NCBI RefSeq assembly: GCF_028993615.1
Contig: NZ_CP118632.1
Location: 682,001 to 746,000 of the forward strand
DNA length: 64,000 bases
Source of the DNA: Herbaspirillum sp. WKF16
GTDB taxonomy: Bacteria > Pseudomonadota > Gammaproteobacteria > Burkholderiales > Burkholderiaceae_D
Reading direction: 5' to 3'
Position 1 is the first letter of the stretch, and the number at the start of each line of letters is the position of its first letter. Below, piece by piece: positions 12,606 through 24,190 of this stretch. Below the pieces are notes generated by a model. The model did not search any database. It was not told the origin of the DNA and worked only from the letters and a program-made list of their open reading frames with translations. The position numbers and the translations under genes were made by a program.

Positions 12606-13154
12606 TTACCGGTTGGCGGAGGACGGCGCCGACGGCGAGGCCGGCTTGATGTTGGTGTCCGACAGCGCCGGCTTGGCGCCCACCTTGGAATTGGTGATCA
12701 GGGTCAGGTATTCGCTCTCGGTGGGCAGGTCCTGGCCGCCTTCTACGTGCTCCAGCAGGTCGTCCTTGAAGAATACCGAGACGCGGCTGGTCATGAGCTC
12801 GCCGCTGCCCTTGTGCAGGCGGAAGTCGTAGTCCCAGCGGTTGGAGTGGAAGATGTCGTTGAGCAGCGGCGTTCCCAGCACGAAGCGGACCTGGTCGCGC
12901 GTCAGGCCCGGGCGCAGCTGGGCGACCATTTCCTTGGAGACGAAGTTGCCTTGCTGGATGTCGATGCGATAGGGCTTGAAGAAGCCCAGCACGCCGCTGC
13001 TCTTGCCGGAGACCTTCACGCCCGCGTTGTCGGCGTCGGCGGTCTTCTCCGGCGCCTTGGTGGAGGAGCAGCCGGCCAGCACAACGGCGAGGGCCGCGCA
13101 CAGGACGGCGGCGGCAGGTTGGTAACGAGACTTCATTCGGGAGAGCATTCGCAT
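12606..13154 (-). CDS. bamE: Outer membrane protein assembly factor BamE
   Basis: Small lipoprotein of the BAM complex that inserts beta-barrel proteins into the outer membrane. The product (182 aa from 13154; 176 aa from the internal ATG at 13134-13136) has a lipoprotein signal peptide with lipobox LAGC, then the SmpA/OmlA core: [38 protein letters not shown] and RWDYDF. None of the three closely spaced ATGs has a good ribosome-binding site, so the start is uncertain. The frame is open much further upstream (to 13739), but that part is antisense to fur and is rejected. Confidence 0.92.
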   Translation of the reverse strand: MRMLSRMKSRYQPAAAVLCAALAVVLAGCSSTKAPEKTADADNAGVKVSGKSSGVLGFFKPYRIDIQQGNFVSKEMVAQLRPGLTRDQVRFVLGTPLLNDIFHSNRWDYDFRLHKGSGELMTSRVSVFFKDDLLEHVEGGQDLPTESEYLTLITNSKVGAKPALSDTNIKPASPSAPSSANR

Positions 13155-13170
13155 AAAGATTTCAACCGGG

Positions 13171-13200
13171 TTGAGCCATGGGCCTAAAACACTATATGAT
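13171..13200 (+). promoter_or_regulatory. Candidate sigma-70 promoter of fur
   Basis: TTGAGC (13171-13176) and TATGAT (13195-13200) are separated by 18 bp and end 29 bp before the fur start codon, in the short divergent gap with bamE. The AT-rich stretch after the -10 could hold a weak Fur site but does not match the Fur box well. Confidence 0.45.
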
Positions 13201-13229
13201 AAGCCAGATAACCGGGAATTTACTGAACC

Positions 13230-13655
13230 ATGCCTAATAATCCATCCGAACTGAAAGCCAGCGGCCTCAAGGCCACCCTGCCGCGGCTGAAGATCCTCGA
13301 GATCTTCCAGAACACCTCCGTGCGCCACCTCAGCGCCGAAGACGTCTACAAACAGTTGCTGTCCGACAATCTGGACGTCGGCCTGGCAACCGTCTACCGC
13401 GTGCTGACCCAGTTCGAGCAGGCCGGCCTGCTGCAGCGTAATCACTTCGAGACCGGCAAGGCCGTGTTCGAGCTCAACGAAGGCTCGCACCACGATCACC
13501 TGGTCTGCTTGGACTGCGGCAAGGTCGAGGAATTCTTCGACGCCGAGATCGAAAAGCGCCAGCTCAAGATCGCCCAGGAGCATGGTTTCGAAATCGCCGA
13601 CCACGCGCTGGCGCTGTACGGTCATTGCAAGAATTGCAAGAAGCTGAAGAAGTGA
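13230..13655 (+). CDS. fur: Ferric uptake regulator
   Basis: Iron-responsive repressor, 141 aa. The winged-helix part contains [14 protein letters not shown] and [16 protein letters not shown]; the metal-binding part has the [16 protein letters not shown] segment, and CKNCKK near the C-terminus supplies the second cysteine pair. Length and motifs are canonical. It is transcribed divergently from bamE-dapB and ends at a strong bidirectional terminator shared with hrcA. Confidence 0.97.
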   Translation: MPNNPSELKASGLKATLPRLKILEIFQNTSVRHLSAEDVYKQLLSDNLDVGLATVYRVLTQFEQAGLLQRNHFETGKAVFELNEGSHHDHLVCLDCGKVEEFFDAEIEKRQLKIAQEHGFEIADHALALYGHCKNCKKLKK

Positions 13656-13730
13656 TGTGAAGATGACGGCGGCCTTTGCCGCCATCACCACAACGAATTT
13701 TTGCCCGGCTTTACAGCGGCAAGAAAATGA

Positions 13731-13758
13731 AAAAGCCACGTGAGCGCACGTGGCTTTT
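13731..13758. terminator. Bidirectional terminator between fur and hrcA
   Basis: AAAAGCCACGTG-AGCG-CACGTGGCTTTT is a perfect 12-bp stem with a four-base loop, flanked by A-runs on the left and T-runs on the right. It sits between the convergent fur and hrcA genes and can stop transcription from both sides. Confidence 0.88.
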
Positions 13759-13788
13759 CTTTTTTGCGGCGGGCGCCGCGACCTTGGC

Positions 13789-14814
13789 TCAGTGCTGGCT
13801 CAGCGCGCTGGAGAGCAGCTTGGCGGTGATGTCGACGATGGGAATCACGCGCTCGTAGGCCATGCGGGTCGGCCCGATCACGCCCAGCGTGCCGACGATG
13901 CGGCCGTTGACTTCATAGGGCGCGGTGACGATGCTCATGTCGTCCATCGGCACCAGCTGTGATTCGCCGCCGATGAAGATCTGCACGCCGGTGGCCTTGC
14001 TGGACACGTCCAGCAGCTGCAGCAGGCCGGTCTTTTGTTCGAACATGTCGAACAGGCGGCGCAGCGAATTCATATTGGACGACAGGTCGGTGACCGACAG
14101 CAGGTTGCGTTCGCCGGAGATGACCACGTTGTTGTCGGCGTCTTCGCTCATGGCGTCGCTGCCGGCCTCGACGGCGGCCTGCATCAGCACGGTCATGTCG
14201 TCGCGCAGCTGGCGCAGCTCGCTCTGCAGGCGCAGGCGCACCTGCTCGAAGGACTGGCCGGCGTAATGCTGGTTGATGTAGTTGGCGGCCTGGGTCAGCT
14301 GGCTGGGCGTGTAGTCGACCTCGGTGAGCAGCATGCGGTTTTGCACATCGCCGCCATGGTCGACGATCACCAGCAGGATGCGCTTTTCCGACAGGCGCAG
14401 GAACTCGATCTGCTGGAACGCCGACTCGCGCTTGGGCGTGAGCACCACGCCGGCGAACTGCGACAGCGAGGACAGCACCTGGGCGGCGTTGGTGATGATC
14501 TTTTGCGGCGAGGAATTTTGCAGGCGGTTTTGCAGGCGGCTTTCCAGCGCGCTCTCGTCGATCGCCTCCACCGTCAGCAGGGTGTCGACGAACATCCGAT
14601 AGCCGCGCGGCGTCGGCACGCGGCCGGCCGAGGTGTGCGGGCTGGCGACGAAGCCCATCTCCTCGAGATCGGCCATGATGTTGCGGATGGTGGCCGGCGA
14701 CAGTTCCAGGCCGGACAGCTTCGACAGCGCGCGCGAACCCACCGGCTGGCCGTCGGCGATGTACCGTTCGACCAGCGCCTTCAAGAGTGTGCGGGCGCGG
14801 TTATCGAGTTGCAT
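13789..14814 (-). CDS. hrcA: Heat-inducible transcription repressor HrcA
   Basis: Repressor of class I heat-shock genes through the CIRCE element, 341 aa. The N-terminal winged helix is seen in [19 protein letters not shown] and [16 protein letters not shown], then [13 protein letters not shown], all family hallmarks. The C-terminal part includes IFIGGESQ and [12 protein letters not shown] see no CIRCE sequence (TTAGCACTC or its complement) in the window, so its targets, probably groESL, lie elsewhere; grpE-dnaK here look sigma-32 dependent. It follows a HAD hydrolase gene by 51 bp. Confidence 0.96.
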   Translation of the reverse strand: MQLDNRARTLLKALVERYIADGQPVGSRALSKLSGLELSPATIRNIMADLEEMGFVASPHTSAGRVPTPRGYRMFVDTLLTVEAIDESALESRLQNRLQNSSPQKIITNAAQVLSSLSQFAGVVLTPKRESAFQQIEFLRLSEKRILLVIVDHGGDVQNRMLLTEVDYTPSQLTQAANYINQHYAGQSFEQVRLRLQSELRQLRDDMTVLMQAAVEAGSDAMSEDADNNVVISGERNLLSVTDLSSNMNSLRRLFDMFEQKTGLLQLLDVSSKATGVQIFIGGESQLVPMDDMSIVTAPYEVNGRIVGTLGVIGPTRMAYERVIPIVDITAKLLSSALSQH

Positions 14815-14865
14815 GAGCCATATTCTAACGAGTTATCGGGCGAAGCGGCCGTTATTCGCCGCCGC

Positions 14866-15615
14866 TCAGGTTTGAGCGGCCTGCGCGTCCAGCCAGTCGG
14901 CCAGTTCGTGCAGGTCGCGGCAGACGGCGTCGGGCACGATGCCCTGCGGCAGGACGCGCCCGAAGCGGTTCATCCAGACCGCGCGCAGGCCGGCCTGCTG
15001 GGCGCCTTGCACGTCGAGCTGCAGGTCGTCGCCGACATACACGGTCTCGGCCGGCGCCACGCCCAGCGCATCGCAGGCGGCGTGGAAGATGGCGGCGTCG
15101 GGCTTGGCGCGGCCGAAGCGGTGGGCGGCGATGGAAACGCCGAAATGGGCGGCCAGGCCGATCCGCTCAAGGTCGGCGAAGCCATTGGACACCGAGCCCA
15201 GTGTCAGCGTGCGCTTGAGCTTTTGCAGCGCCGGTTCGACGTCGGCGAACAGGTCCACGGTGCTGCGCGCCTCGGAAAACAGCGCCATCGCCTCATCCAC
15301 CCGCGCCACGTCCTCGCCATGCTCGGCGAACACCTCGGTCAGCGCGGCATGGCGCAGCTTCCACAGGTCGATGCGGTAGAGCGGGTCGCTCTGCATCAGC
15401 GCCATACGGCGCTCGCGCAGGGTGGCGGCGGTGTGCGCGGCGGCCACACGCGGCGCGTTGGCGCGCAGCCATTCGTAGAGCAGGCCTTCGGCGCGCACCA
15501 GCACCGGTTCGATCGCCCAGAGCGTATCGTCGAGGTCGAACAGCACGGCCCTGATGGCGGCGCGGGAGGCGGCCGGCGACGTCGGGGAGGAGGGGGCGGT
15601 GGCAGGTGGTTTCAT
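14866..15615 (-). CDS. HAD-superfamily hydrolase
   Basis: Predicted phosphatase of the haloacid dehalogenase superfamily, 249 aa. Motif I is [10 protein letters not shown] (nucleophile Asp and acid/base Asp), motif II lies in [11 protein letters not shown], motif III is the Lys in [11 protein letters not shown], and motif IV is [18 protein letters not shown]. The substrate is not evident. It begins 36 bp from the divergent nadK start and precedes hrcA on the same strand. The first 20 residues, rich in Pro/Ala/Ser, are low complexity and may be partly untranslated, but no later Met precedes motif I. Confidence 0.85.
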   Translation of the reverse strand: MKPPATAPSSPTSPAASRAAIRAVLFDLDDTLWAIEPVLVRAEGLLYEWLRANAPRVAAAHTAATLRERRMALMQSDPLYRIDLWKLRHAALTEVFAEHGEDVARVDEAMALFSEARSTVDLFADVEPALQKLKRTLTLGSVSNGFADLERIGLAAHFGVSIAAHRFGRAKPDAAIFHAACDALGVAPAETVYVGDDLQLDVQGAQQAGLRAVWMNRFGRVLPQGIVPDAVCRDLHELADWLDAQAAQT

Positions 15616-15651
15616 TACAAAGTCATCTCAAATTATGGTCTAATCCGCAGC

Positions 15652-16569
15652 ATGTGGCCCATCAAATTACCCGTCCAGGCAGCCGTCCCCAAAACCGTCG
15701 CGATCGTCGGCAAGTTCCAGGCCGTCGGCATCGCGCAGATCCTGTCGGAGATCGCCGTGTTCCTCGAATCGCACGGCCATACCGTGGTGTTCGAAGCGGA
15801 GACTGCGGACAACGTCGCGCTGCAGGGATATGACAGCATGACGCCGGAGCAGATCGGCACGCATGCCGACGTCGCCATCGTGGTCGGCGGCGACGGCACC
15901 ATGCTGGGCATCGCGCGCCAGCTCGCGCCCTACAACGTGCCGCTGATCGGCATCAACCAGGGACGGCTGGGCTTCATTACCGACATCTCTCAGGATCGCA
16001 TGATACCGGCTCTGGGCGATATGCTGGACGGCAAGGTCGAGGCCGAGTCGCGTTCGCTGCTGGAAGCGCGGGTCTACCGCGAGGGCGCGGAGATCTTCCG
16101 CGCGCTGGCATTGAACGACGTTGTGGTGGCGCGCGGCGCCACTTCCGGCATGGTCGAGCTGCGCGTCGAGGTCGACGGCCGCTTCATGTACAACCAGCGC
16201 TCGGACGGCCTGATCGTGGCCACGCCCACCGGTTCCACCGCGTATTCGCTGTCGGCCGGCGGCCCCATCCTGCATCCCAGCCTGCATGGCATCGTGCTGG
16301 TGCCGATCTCGCCGCACGCGCTGTCGAACCGCCCCATCACGGTATCGGACTCGTGCGAGATCGTGATCCAGGTGGTGGCCGGCCGCGAGGTCAGCGCCAA
16401 CTTCGACATGCAGTCGCTGACCAGCGTGCTGCACGGTGACCGCATCGTGATCCGCCGCTCGGCGCACAAGATCACCTTCCTCCATCCCGAGGGATGGAGC
16501 TATTTCGACACCCTGCGGCAGAAGCTGCACTGGAATGAATATCCCTCCATCGAGGGCAGACTACAATAA
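15652..16569 (+). CDS. nadK: NAD kinase
   Basis: Phosphorylates NAD to NADP, 305 aa. Family motifs are present: [13 protein letters not shown] (the GGDGT signature), [18 protein letters not shown] and [17 protein letters not shown] chose the ATG at 15652 ([12 protein letters not shown]) because this matches NadK N-termini; the frame stays open far upstream, but only as antisense to hrcA and the HAD gene. It is followed after 73 bp by recN; nadK-recN next to hrcA is a conserved cluster. Confidence 0.96.
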   Translation: MWPIKLPVQAAVPKTVAIVGKFQAVGIAQILSEIAVFLESHGHTVVFEAETADNVALQGYDSMTPEQIGTHADVAIVVGGDGTMLGIARQLAPYNVPLIGINQGRLGFITDISQDRMIPALGDMLDGKVEAESRSLLEARVYREGAEIFRALALNDVVVARGATSGMVELRVEVDGRFMYNQRSDGLIVATPTGSTAYSLSAGGPILHPSLHGIVLVPISPHALSNRPITVSDSCEIVIQVVAGREVSANFDMQSLTSVLHGDRIVIRRSAHKITFLHPEGWSYFDTLRQKLHWNEYPSIEGRLQ

Positions 16570-16642
16570 GCGGCGGCGTCATCCGGGCGTCACGATGACG
16601 CCCGACACTGGCAGTTCGCTCACAATACACTCCAAGACCACC

Positions 16643-18289
16643 ATGCTGCGTACCCTTACGATCCGCGACTTTGTGATTGTCGATGCCATCGAGCTCGAAT
16701 TCGCCCGCGGGTTTTCCGTCTTCACCGGTGAAACCGGCGCCGGCAAGTCCATCCTGATCGATGCGCTGGCGCTTGCCCTGGGCGGCCGCGGCGACGCCAG
16801 CGTGGTGCGCGAGGGCGCCGCCAAGGCCGACATCACGGCCGATTTCGCCGCCACCCCCGAGGTGCAGGCGTGGCTGGACGAACACGAATTCGCCGACGAG
16901 GAAGGCGGCGTGCTGCTGCGCCGGGTGATCGACAACGCCGGGCGCTCCAAGGCCTACGTCAACGGCATCGCCGCCACCGCCGGCCAGTTGCGCGAGCTGG
17001 GCGAGATGCTGGTCGACATCCACGGCCAGCATGCGCACCAGTCGCTGATGAAGCTGGATGCCCAGCGCCAGTTGCTGGACAGCCAGGCCGGCTTGCTGGA
17101 GCAGGCGCGCGAGGTCGCCGCCGCCCATAAGACCTGGCGCGCGCTGGCCAGGCAGCGCGAGGAATTCGAACAGAACGCGCGCAACGTGCTGCTGGAGCGC
17201 GAGCGCCTGGAGTGGCAGGTGGCCGAGCTGGAAAAGCTGGCCGTCAAGCCCGGCGAGTGGGCCGAGATCAGCGCCGAGCACAGCCGCCTGTCGCACGCGG
17301 CCGCGCTGATCGGCGGCGCCCAGGAGGCGCTGGCGGCGATCTCCGAATCCGAGTCGCCGATCCTCTCGCAGCTGTCCGCCATCGCCCAGAAGCTGGGCAA
17401 GCTGGTCGACGTGGATGTCGCCTTGAAGCCGGTGCTCGATGCGCTGGAGCCGGCGCAGATCCAGCTGCAGGAGGCGGTGTACGCGCTCAATGATTACCTG
17501 GGCCGGGTCGAGCTCGATCCGGCGCGCCTGCAGGCGGTGGAAGAGCGGCTCGACGCGGTGCACTCGGCCGCGCGCCGGTTCCATGTGCCGGCGGACGACC
17601 TGCCGCAGGAGTTCATCTCGTTGTCCGAACAGCTGCAGCAGCTGGCCGACGCCAGCGACCTCGACGCGATGCGCGCGCAGGAAGACAAGCTCAAGTCGGC
17701 CTATCTCGGCCAGGCGCAAAAGCTTTCCAAGGCGCGTGCCAAGGCCGCCGCCGCGCTGGGCGAGGCGGTGACGGCGGCAATGCAGGACCTGTCGATGGCC
17801 GGCGGCCGTTTCTCGATCGCCCTGAACGACTGCGAACCCGCGGCCTATGGCCTGGAGCAGGTCGAGTTCCTGGTGGCCGGTCACGCCGGCGTGGCGCCGC
17901 GACCGCTGGCCAAGGTCGCCTCCGGCGGCGAACTGGCGCGCATCTCGCTGGCCATCTCGGTGATTGCCTCGGCCGCCACCAGCACCCCCACGCTGATCTT
18001 CGATGAGGTCGACAGCGGCATCGGCGGCGCCGTGGCCGAAGTGGTCGGCCGCCTGTTGAAGCGCCTGGGGCAGGAGCGCCAGGTGCTGTGCGTGACCCAC
18101 TTGCCGCAGGTGGCCAGCCAGGCCAACCAGCACTTCCAGGTCAGCAAGAAAAACGAGGCCGGCCGCACGCTGTCGCAGATCGACGGCCTCGACGCCAAGG
18201 CGCGCGTGGAAGAGATCGCGCGCATGCTGGGCGGCCTGGAAATCACCGCTACCACCCGCAAGCACGCGCGCGAGCTGCTGGCTTCATGA
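16643..18289 (+). CDS. recN: DNA repair protein RecN
   Basis: SMC-like ATPase used in double-strand break repair, 548 aa. Walker A is FTGETGAGKSILIDAL near the N-terminus; two long charged segments form the coiled coil; the ABC signature lies in KVASGGELARISLAI and Walker B in LIFDEVDSGIGGAV, followed by VLCVTHLPQVA. The start at 16643 (MLRTLTIRDF) matches the family; the frame is open upstream to 16535 but without homologous sequence. No LexA box was recognised in the 73-bp gap after nadK. Confidence 0.95.
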   Translation: MLRTLTIRDFVIVDAIELEFARGFSVFTGETGAGKSILIDALALALGGRGDASVVREGAAKADITADFAATPEVQAWLDEHEFADEEGGVLLRRVIDNAGRSKAYVNGIAATAGQLRELGEMLVDIHGQHAHQSLMKLDAQRQLLDSQAGLLEQAREVAAAHKTWRALARQREEFEQNARNVLLERERLEWQVAELEKLAVKPGEWAEISAEHSRLSHAAALIGGAQEALAAISESESPILSQLSAIAQKLGKLVDVDVALKPVLDALEPAQIQLQEAVYALNDYLGRVELDPARLQAVEERLDAVHSAARRFHVPADDLPQEFISLSEQLQQLADASDLDAMRAQEDKLKSAYLGQAQKLSKARAKAAAALGEAVTAAMQDLSMAGGRFSIALNDCEPAAYGLEQVEFLVAGHAGVAPRPLAKVASGGELARISLAISVIASAATSTPTLIFDEVDSGIGGAVAEVVGRLLKRLGQERQVLCVTHLPQVASQANQHFQVSKKNEAGRTLSQIDGLDAKARVEEIARMLGGLEITATTRKHARELLAS

Positions 18290-18302
18290 GAACCTGATAC
18301 CG

Positions 18303-19412
18303 ATGGCCTTCCGCACAGAACCCAGCCATATCCATGGCAGCACGCCGTCCAGCGCGGTGGTGCTGGTCAACCTCGGCACCCCGGACGCGCCCGATGCGCG
18401 CGCCGTGCGGCGCTACCTGAAACAATTCCTGTCCGATTCGCGGGTGGTGGAAATACCGCGCGCGGTCTGGTGGTTCATCCTCCACGGCATCATCCTGCCG
18501 TTCCGCTCCTCGAAGTCGGCCGAGAAGTACGCCAGCATCTGGAGCGAGCAGGGTTCGCCGCTGAAGGTGCATACCGAACGCCAGGCTGCCGCGCTGGGCG
18601 CGCAGCTGCATGCGCGCGGCCATCACCAGCTGCGGGTGGTCTACGCGATGCGCTACGGCAGCCCGGCCCTGCCCGAGGTGCTGGACCAACTCAAGGCGCA
18701 GGGCTGCACCCGCATCCTGGTGCTGCCGGCCTATCCGCAGTATTCGGGCACCACCACCGCCTCGATCTTCGACTCGGTGTTCGAGCACTACCGCCGCGTG
18801 CGCAACGTGCCCGAGCTGCGCATGATCCGCGATTACCACGACCACGACGGCTACATCCAGGCGTTGTGCCGCTCGGTGCTCGACCATTGGGCGCTTAACG
18901 GCCGGCCGGACAAGCTGGTGATGAGCTTCCACGGCGTGCCCAGGCGCACGCTGCTGCTGGGCGATCCTTACCACTGCGAATGCCATCGCACCGCGCACCT
19001 CCTGGCCGAGGCCCTGGGCCTGGCGCCGGAGCAGTACTTGGTCACCTTCCAGTCGCGCTTCGGCAAGGCCGAATGGCTGCAGCCCTATACCGCGCCGACG
19101 CTGCAGGAGCTGGCGCGCCAGGGTGTGCGGCGGGTCGATGTGATGTGCCCGGGCTTCACCAGCGACTGCCTGGAAACGCTGGAAGAAATCGCCATGGAAG
19201 CCAAGGCCGAGTTCCTGCACGCGGGCGGCGAGGCCTTTCATTTCATCCCCTGCCTTAACGAGGCTCCGGACTGGATCGACGGCATGGTCGACATCGTCGA
19301 GCAGCACCTGGCCGGCTGGCCGACCATGAGCAATGCCGCCGCCCGCGAGGACGCTGCGCGGCAGGCGGCGATCGCCGCGCAGCGCGCCGCCGCGATGGGT
19401 GCGCCGGGCTGA
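18303..19412 (+). CDS. hemH: Ferrochelatase
   Basis: Inserts ferrous iron into protoporphyrin IX, the last step of heme synthesis, 369 aa. Signature elements are VLVNLGTPDAP at the N-terminus, the active-site His in VMSFHGVPRR, and the acidic GFTSDCLETLEEI region. The C-terminus has an Ala/Arg-rich tail after the conserved core. It follows recN by 13 bp and may be read through from it. Confidence 0.95.
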   Translation: MAFRTEPSHIHGSTPSSAVVLVNLGTPDAPDARAVRRYLKQFLSDSRVVEIPRAVWWFILHGIILPFRSSKSAEKYASIWSEQGSPLKVHTERQAAALGAQLHARGHHQLRVVYAMRYGSPALPEVLDQLKAQGCTRILVLPAYPQYSGTTTASIFDSVFEHYRRVRNVPELRMIRDYHDHDGYIQALCRSVLDHWALNGRPDKLVMSFHGVPRRTLLLGDPYHCECHRTAHLLAEALGLAPEQYLVTFQSRFGKAEWLQPYTAPTLQELARQGVRRVDVMCPGFTSDCLETLEEIAMEAKAEFLHAGGEAFHFIPCLNEAPDWIDGMVDIVEQHLAGWPTMSNAAAREDAARQAAIAAQRAAAMGAPG

Positions 19413-19610
19413 GGCTCGGCTTTTCCCTTCTTCCTTTCTCCTGACGCCCGGATTCGGCGGAAAGCCGCCTGCGGCCTGCTAGAATAGCGGGCTACCCGGT
19501 TGCGCGCGGGCAATGCGCCGCTTGCCGGAACGACAAGACGCGGCATGCTCTTCGACAAAAGAAGAAGGGGAGGGGCTGGCGGAAGGCGGGCGGCGTCGGC
19601 GGGAAATCAG

Positions 19611-19634
19611 CCGCGCAGCCGCGCAGCCGCGCGA
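19611..19634. repeat. Three tandem octamers
   Basis: CCGCGCAG occurs three times head to tail (the last unit ends GA), just downstream of the stop of the putative 34-aa gene and inside the 227-bp gap after hemH. Its small size and simple sequence suggest slippage rather than a functional site. I see nothing else of note in that gap. Confidence 0.5.
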
Positions 19635-19639
19635 CAGGA

Positions 19640-19744
19640 CTACAGTGCGTACAGGCCGACCAGGTGAGAATAGCTGATCCAGGCGGTAGCCAGGAGGCTG
19701 TAGGCGGCGACCAGGATGGTGGCCGCGATCAGTGGCAGTTTCAT
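19640..19744 (-). CDS. Putative 34-aa single-pass membrane peptide
   Basis: From the ATG at 19742-19744 the frame encodes a 34-residue peptide that is almost entirely one hydrophobic helix (MKLPLIAATILVAAYSLLA, then TAWISYSHLVGLYAL). A GGGGTG sequence six bases before the ATG is a plausible ribosome-binding site. An upstream in-frame start would add 27 polar residues (61 aa total) but lacks this spacing. It has no recognised homologue and could be a spurious frame; the hydrophobicity and ribosome-binding site argue for a real small membrane protein. Confidence 0.45.
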   Translation of the reverse strand: MKLPLIAATILVAAYSLLATAWISYSHLVGLYAL

Positions 19745-19968
19745 GGTGTCACCCCATTTGGCGGAAGGAACGGGGCCCGGAGGTCCAGACCGGGCTGTGC
19801 CGTATCCAGTTCGCGCTGAGCGCAAACAGGCTCAGGCTTGAATTCATAGTAGAACAAGCGCGTATCAACTTGACGATGGGCTCGGCAAATCGTTTTGGGA
19901 GGCGCCGGCAGTTTTCAGGTTGCAGCAGGAGAAACAGGCAAAAACCGGGCAAAAGCGCGGTGAAAGCC

Positions 19969-19996
19969 CTTGAAAAACCAAGGGTATGCCTTATTT
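19969..19996 (+). promoter_or_regulatory. Sigma-32 (RpoH) type promoter of grpE
   Basis: CTTGAAA (19969-19975), 13 bp, then CCTTATTT (19989-19996) is close to the heat-shock consensus CTTGAAA-N13/14-CCCCATNT. The predicted transcript would start near 20003, leaving a leader of nearly 90 nt before grpE. The surrounding 345-bp gap (19745-20089) otherwise holds only the leader and the GGAGGT ribosome-binding site at 20075-20080. Confidence 0.7.
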
Positions 19997-20089
19997 GAGC
20001 GGCATTGCCGCGCAGGTGTGCCGGGAAAGGTCGCGACACCGGCGCCCGAGTCGTACATAACTGATTGATTTGTTGGAGGTAATTCAGGA

Positions 20090-20668
20090 ATGCAAGATAT
20101 GGAAAAACAGGAAGCGCAGAACGAGCAACAGGCCGCGCAAGCCGCCGCTGCTGCTGCCGGCACTGCCGCCGACGCCCCGGCTGACGCCGCCCAGGCGGCT
20201 CCCGCCGAGCCGACCCTGGCCGACAAGCTGGCCGCCGCCGAAGCCAAGGCTGCCGAGCTGCAGGACGCCTTCCTGCGCGCCCGCGCCGAAGGCGAGAACA
20301 TCCGCCGCCGCGCCCAGGACGATATCGCCAAGGCCCACAAGTTCGCCATCGAAGGCTTCGCCGAATCGCTGCTGGCCGTCAAGGACAGCCTGGAAATGGC
20401 CCTGAAGATCGAAAACGCCTCGCTGGAATCCCTGAAGGAAGGCGTCGACATGACCTTGAAGCAACTGTCCTCGGCCTTCGAGAAGAACAAACTGCAGGAA
20501 GTCAGCCCCCAGGCCGGCGAAAAGCTCGACCCGATGAAGCACCAGGCCGTCTCGGCCGTGCCCGCCGAGCAGGACGCCAATACCGTGGTGGCCGTATTGC
20601 AGAAGGGCTACATGATTTCCGACCGTCTGCTGCGCCCGGCGCTGGTGACGGTGGCCCAGGGAAAGTAA
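20090..20668 (+). CDS. grpE: Nucleotide exchange factor GrpE
   Basis: Releases ADP from DnaK during the chaperone cycle, 192 aa. The N-terminal 40 residues are low complexity (Gln/Ala/Glu-rich), then comes the dimer coiled coil ([36 protein letters not shown]) and the C-terminal beta domain with [19 protein letters not shown], the GrpE signature. A second Met three codons in is an alternative start. It precedes dnaK and dnaJ on the same strand, forming the usual chaperone cluster. Confidence 0.96.
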   Translation: MQDMEKQEAQNEQQAAQAAAAAAGTAADAPADAAQAAPAEPTLADKLAAAEAKAAELQDAFLRARAEGENIRRRAQDDIAKAHKFAIEGFAESLLAVKDSLEMALKIENASLESLKEGVDMTLKQLSSAFEKNKLQEVSPQAGEKLDPMKHQAVSAVPAEQDANTVVAVLQKGYMISDRLLRPALVTVAQGK

Positions 20669-20676
20669 GCGGACCG

Positions 20677-20755
20677 GCGCCTGAGAAAAAAAGGCATGGA
20701 AATTGCTTTTCGGCGTGGCTCAGGCGCTTGAAAGTCCGGCTTTCCTCCACATATT
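20677..20755 (+). promoter_or_regulatory. Inverted repeat and candidate sigma-32 promoter of dnaK
   Basis: GCGCCTGAG (20677-20685) and CTCAGGCGC (20719-20727) are perfect 9-bp arms with a 33-nt spacer. The last base of the second arm begins CTTGAAA (20727-20733), a perfect sigma-32 -35 element, followed by TCCTCCACATATT as a looser -10 region. The ATG of dnaK lies about 60 bp further on. The repeat could fold in read-through grpE mRNA or bind a protein; that part is inference. Confidence 0.5.
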
Positions 20756-20814
20756 AAAACCATTAAAAACTACTGTAGCCCGGCATCCAGGGCTGAAAGA
20801 ACGAAGGAAAAATC

Positions 20815-22761
<1,947 letters not shown>

Positions 22762-22790
22762 TCCGAGCCTGATCGCAAGATCTGGCCTCG

Positions 22791-22850
22791 CGCCCGGGGC
22801 GAAACCGGCATGGGAAACCGTGCCGGTTTCGCGGCCCGGGCGGATTTTTG
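22791..22850 (+). terminator. Large stem-loop between dnaK and dnaJ
   Basis: CGCCCGGGGCGAAACCGGCA (22791-22810) pairs with TGCCGGTTTC-GC-GG-CCCGGGCG (22821-22842), giving a 20-bp stem with a two-base GG bulge and a 10-nt loop, followed by ATTTTT. It starts 29 bp after dnaK. It may act as a terminator or partial attenuator that lowers dnaJ expression, or as a 3' processing site. The gap (258 bp) has no other feature I recognise. Confidence 0.65.
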
Positions 22851-23019
22851 AGATGCATCACTCCGGCCGGCGCGGCAGTACTGCGTGGCCGGATACGCCG
22901 AGTCCTGCAGCCAAAAGCTGAACTCGGCTTTTTCACATTGTTGGCTTGCGGCAGCGCCGCCGGATGAGGCGAGGCTTCGCGGCACGCGACGCAGCACAAT
23001 AACAAGGTGGTTAGAGAAC

Positions 23020-24150
23020 ATGGCAAAACGCGATTTTTACGAAATTCTCGGCCTGGCGAAAAACGCCACCGACGATGAAATCAAGAAGGCTTATCGCAAA
23101 CTGGCGATGAAGTACCATCCTGACCGCAATCCCGACAGCAAGGGCGCGGAAGAGAAGTTCAAGGAGGTCAAGGAAGCCTACGAGATGCTGTCCGATCCGC
23201 AGAAGCGCGAGGCCTACGACCGCTACGGCCATGCCGGCGTCGATCCCAACATGGGCGCGGGCGGCGGCGCCGGCGCGGGCGGCTTCGCCGATGCCTTCGG
23301 CGACATCTTCGGCGACATCTTCGGCGGTGGCGGCGGTGGCCGCGGCCGCAGCTCGGGCCCGCAGGTGTACCGCGGCGCCGACCTGCGCTACAACCTGGAA
23401 ATCACGCTGGAGCAGGCCGCCCACGGCTTCGACACCACCATCCGCGTGCCGTCCTGGGACGAGTGCGATACCTGCCACGGCAACGGCGCCAAGCCGGGCA
23501 CCACGCCGGTGACCTGCGCCACCTGCGGCGGTCACGGCCAGGTGCGCATGCAGCAAGGCTTCTTCAGCATCCAGCAGACCTGCCCCAAGTGCCACGGCAG
23601 CGGCAAGGTGATTCCCGAGCCGTGCCCGACCTGCGCCGGCGCCGGCCGCATCAAGCGCAACAAGACGCTGGAAGTGAAGATTCCGGAAGGTATCGACGAC
23701 GGCATGCGCATCCGCTCCTCCGGCAACGGCGAGCCGGGCGTCAACGGCGGCCCGCCGGGCGACCTGTACGTGGAAATCCACATCAAGCCGCACGACGTGT
23801 TCCAGCGCGACGGCGACGACCTGCATTGCGAAATGCCGATTTCCTTCGCCAAGGCTGCCCTGGGCGGCGAGATCGAAGCGCCCACGCTCAACGGCAAGGC
23901 CTCGTTCTCGATTCCCGAAGGCACCCAGTCGGGCAAGACCTTCCGCCTGCGCGGCAAGGGCATCAAGGGCGTGCGCTCGGGCTTCCCGGGCGACCTGTTC
24001 TGCCACGTGGTGGTCGAGACCCCGGTCAAGCTGACCGAGCGCCAGAAGGAACTGCTGCGCGAGTTCGAGCAGCTGACCACCGAAGGCGGCGCCAAGCACA
24101 GCCCGCAGACCAAGACCTGGAAGGACAAGGTCAAGGAATTCTTCGAGTAA
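23020..24150 (+). CDS. dnaJ: Chaperone protein DnaJ (Hsp40)
   Basis: Co-chaperone stimulating DnaK ATPase, 376 aa, the same length as the E. coli protein. It has an N-terminal J domain with the HPD motif ([11 protein letters not shown]), a Gly/Phe-rich linker ([15 protein letters not shown]), four zinc-binding repeats [24 protein letters not shown] and CPTCAGAG, and the C-terminal substrate-binding domains. The start [10 protein letters not shown] at 23020 matches the family; an upstream open extension from 22885 is non-homologous and overlaps the leader. Confidence 0.98.
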   Translation: MAKRDFYEILGLAKNATDDEIKKAYRKLAMKYHPDRNPDSKGAEEKFKEVKEAYEMLSDPQKREAYDRYGHAGVDPNMGAGGGAGAGGFADAFGDIFGDIFGGGGGGRGRSSGPQVYRGADLRYNLEITLEQAAHGFDTTIRVPSWDECDTCHGNGAKPGTTPVTCATCGGHGQVRMQQGFFSIQQTCPKCHGSGKVIPEPCPTCAGAGRIKRNKTLEVKIPEGIDDGMRIRSSGNGEPGVNGGPPGDLYVEIHIKPHDVFQRDGDDLHCEMPISFAKAALGGEIEAPTLNGKASFSIPEGTQSGKTFRLRGKGIKGVRSGFPGDLFCHVVVETPVKLTERQKELLREFEQLTTEGGAKHSPQTKTWKDKVKEFFE

Positions 24151-24160
24151 GCAGTCCATG

Positions 24161-24190
24161 ACCGGCGGCCGCGAGGCCGGCCGGTTTTTC
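24161..24190 (+). terminator. Rho-independent terminator after dnaJ
   Basis: ACCGGCGGCC-GCGA-GGCC then GGCCGGT forms a 10-bp stem with one bulged G, followed by TTTTTC. It starts 10 bp after the dnaJ stop. Confidence 0.78.

Noticed and set aside
14035..15651. In-frame extension upstream of nadK (to an 844-aa product)
   Set aside because: The extra sequence is antisense to hrcA and the HAD gene; NadK homologues begin at MWPIKLP at 15652.
19611..19634. CRISPR or origin-type iterons from the tandem octamers
   Set aside because: Only three 8-bp units without spacers, and no replication or cas gene nearby.
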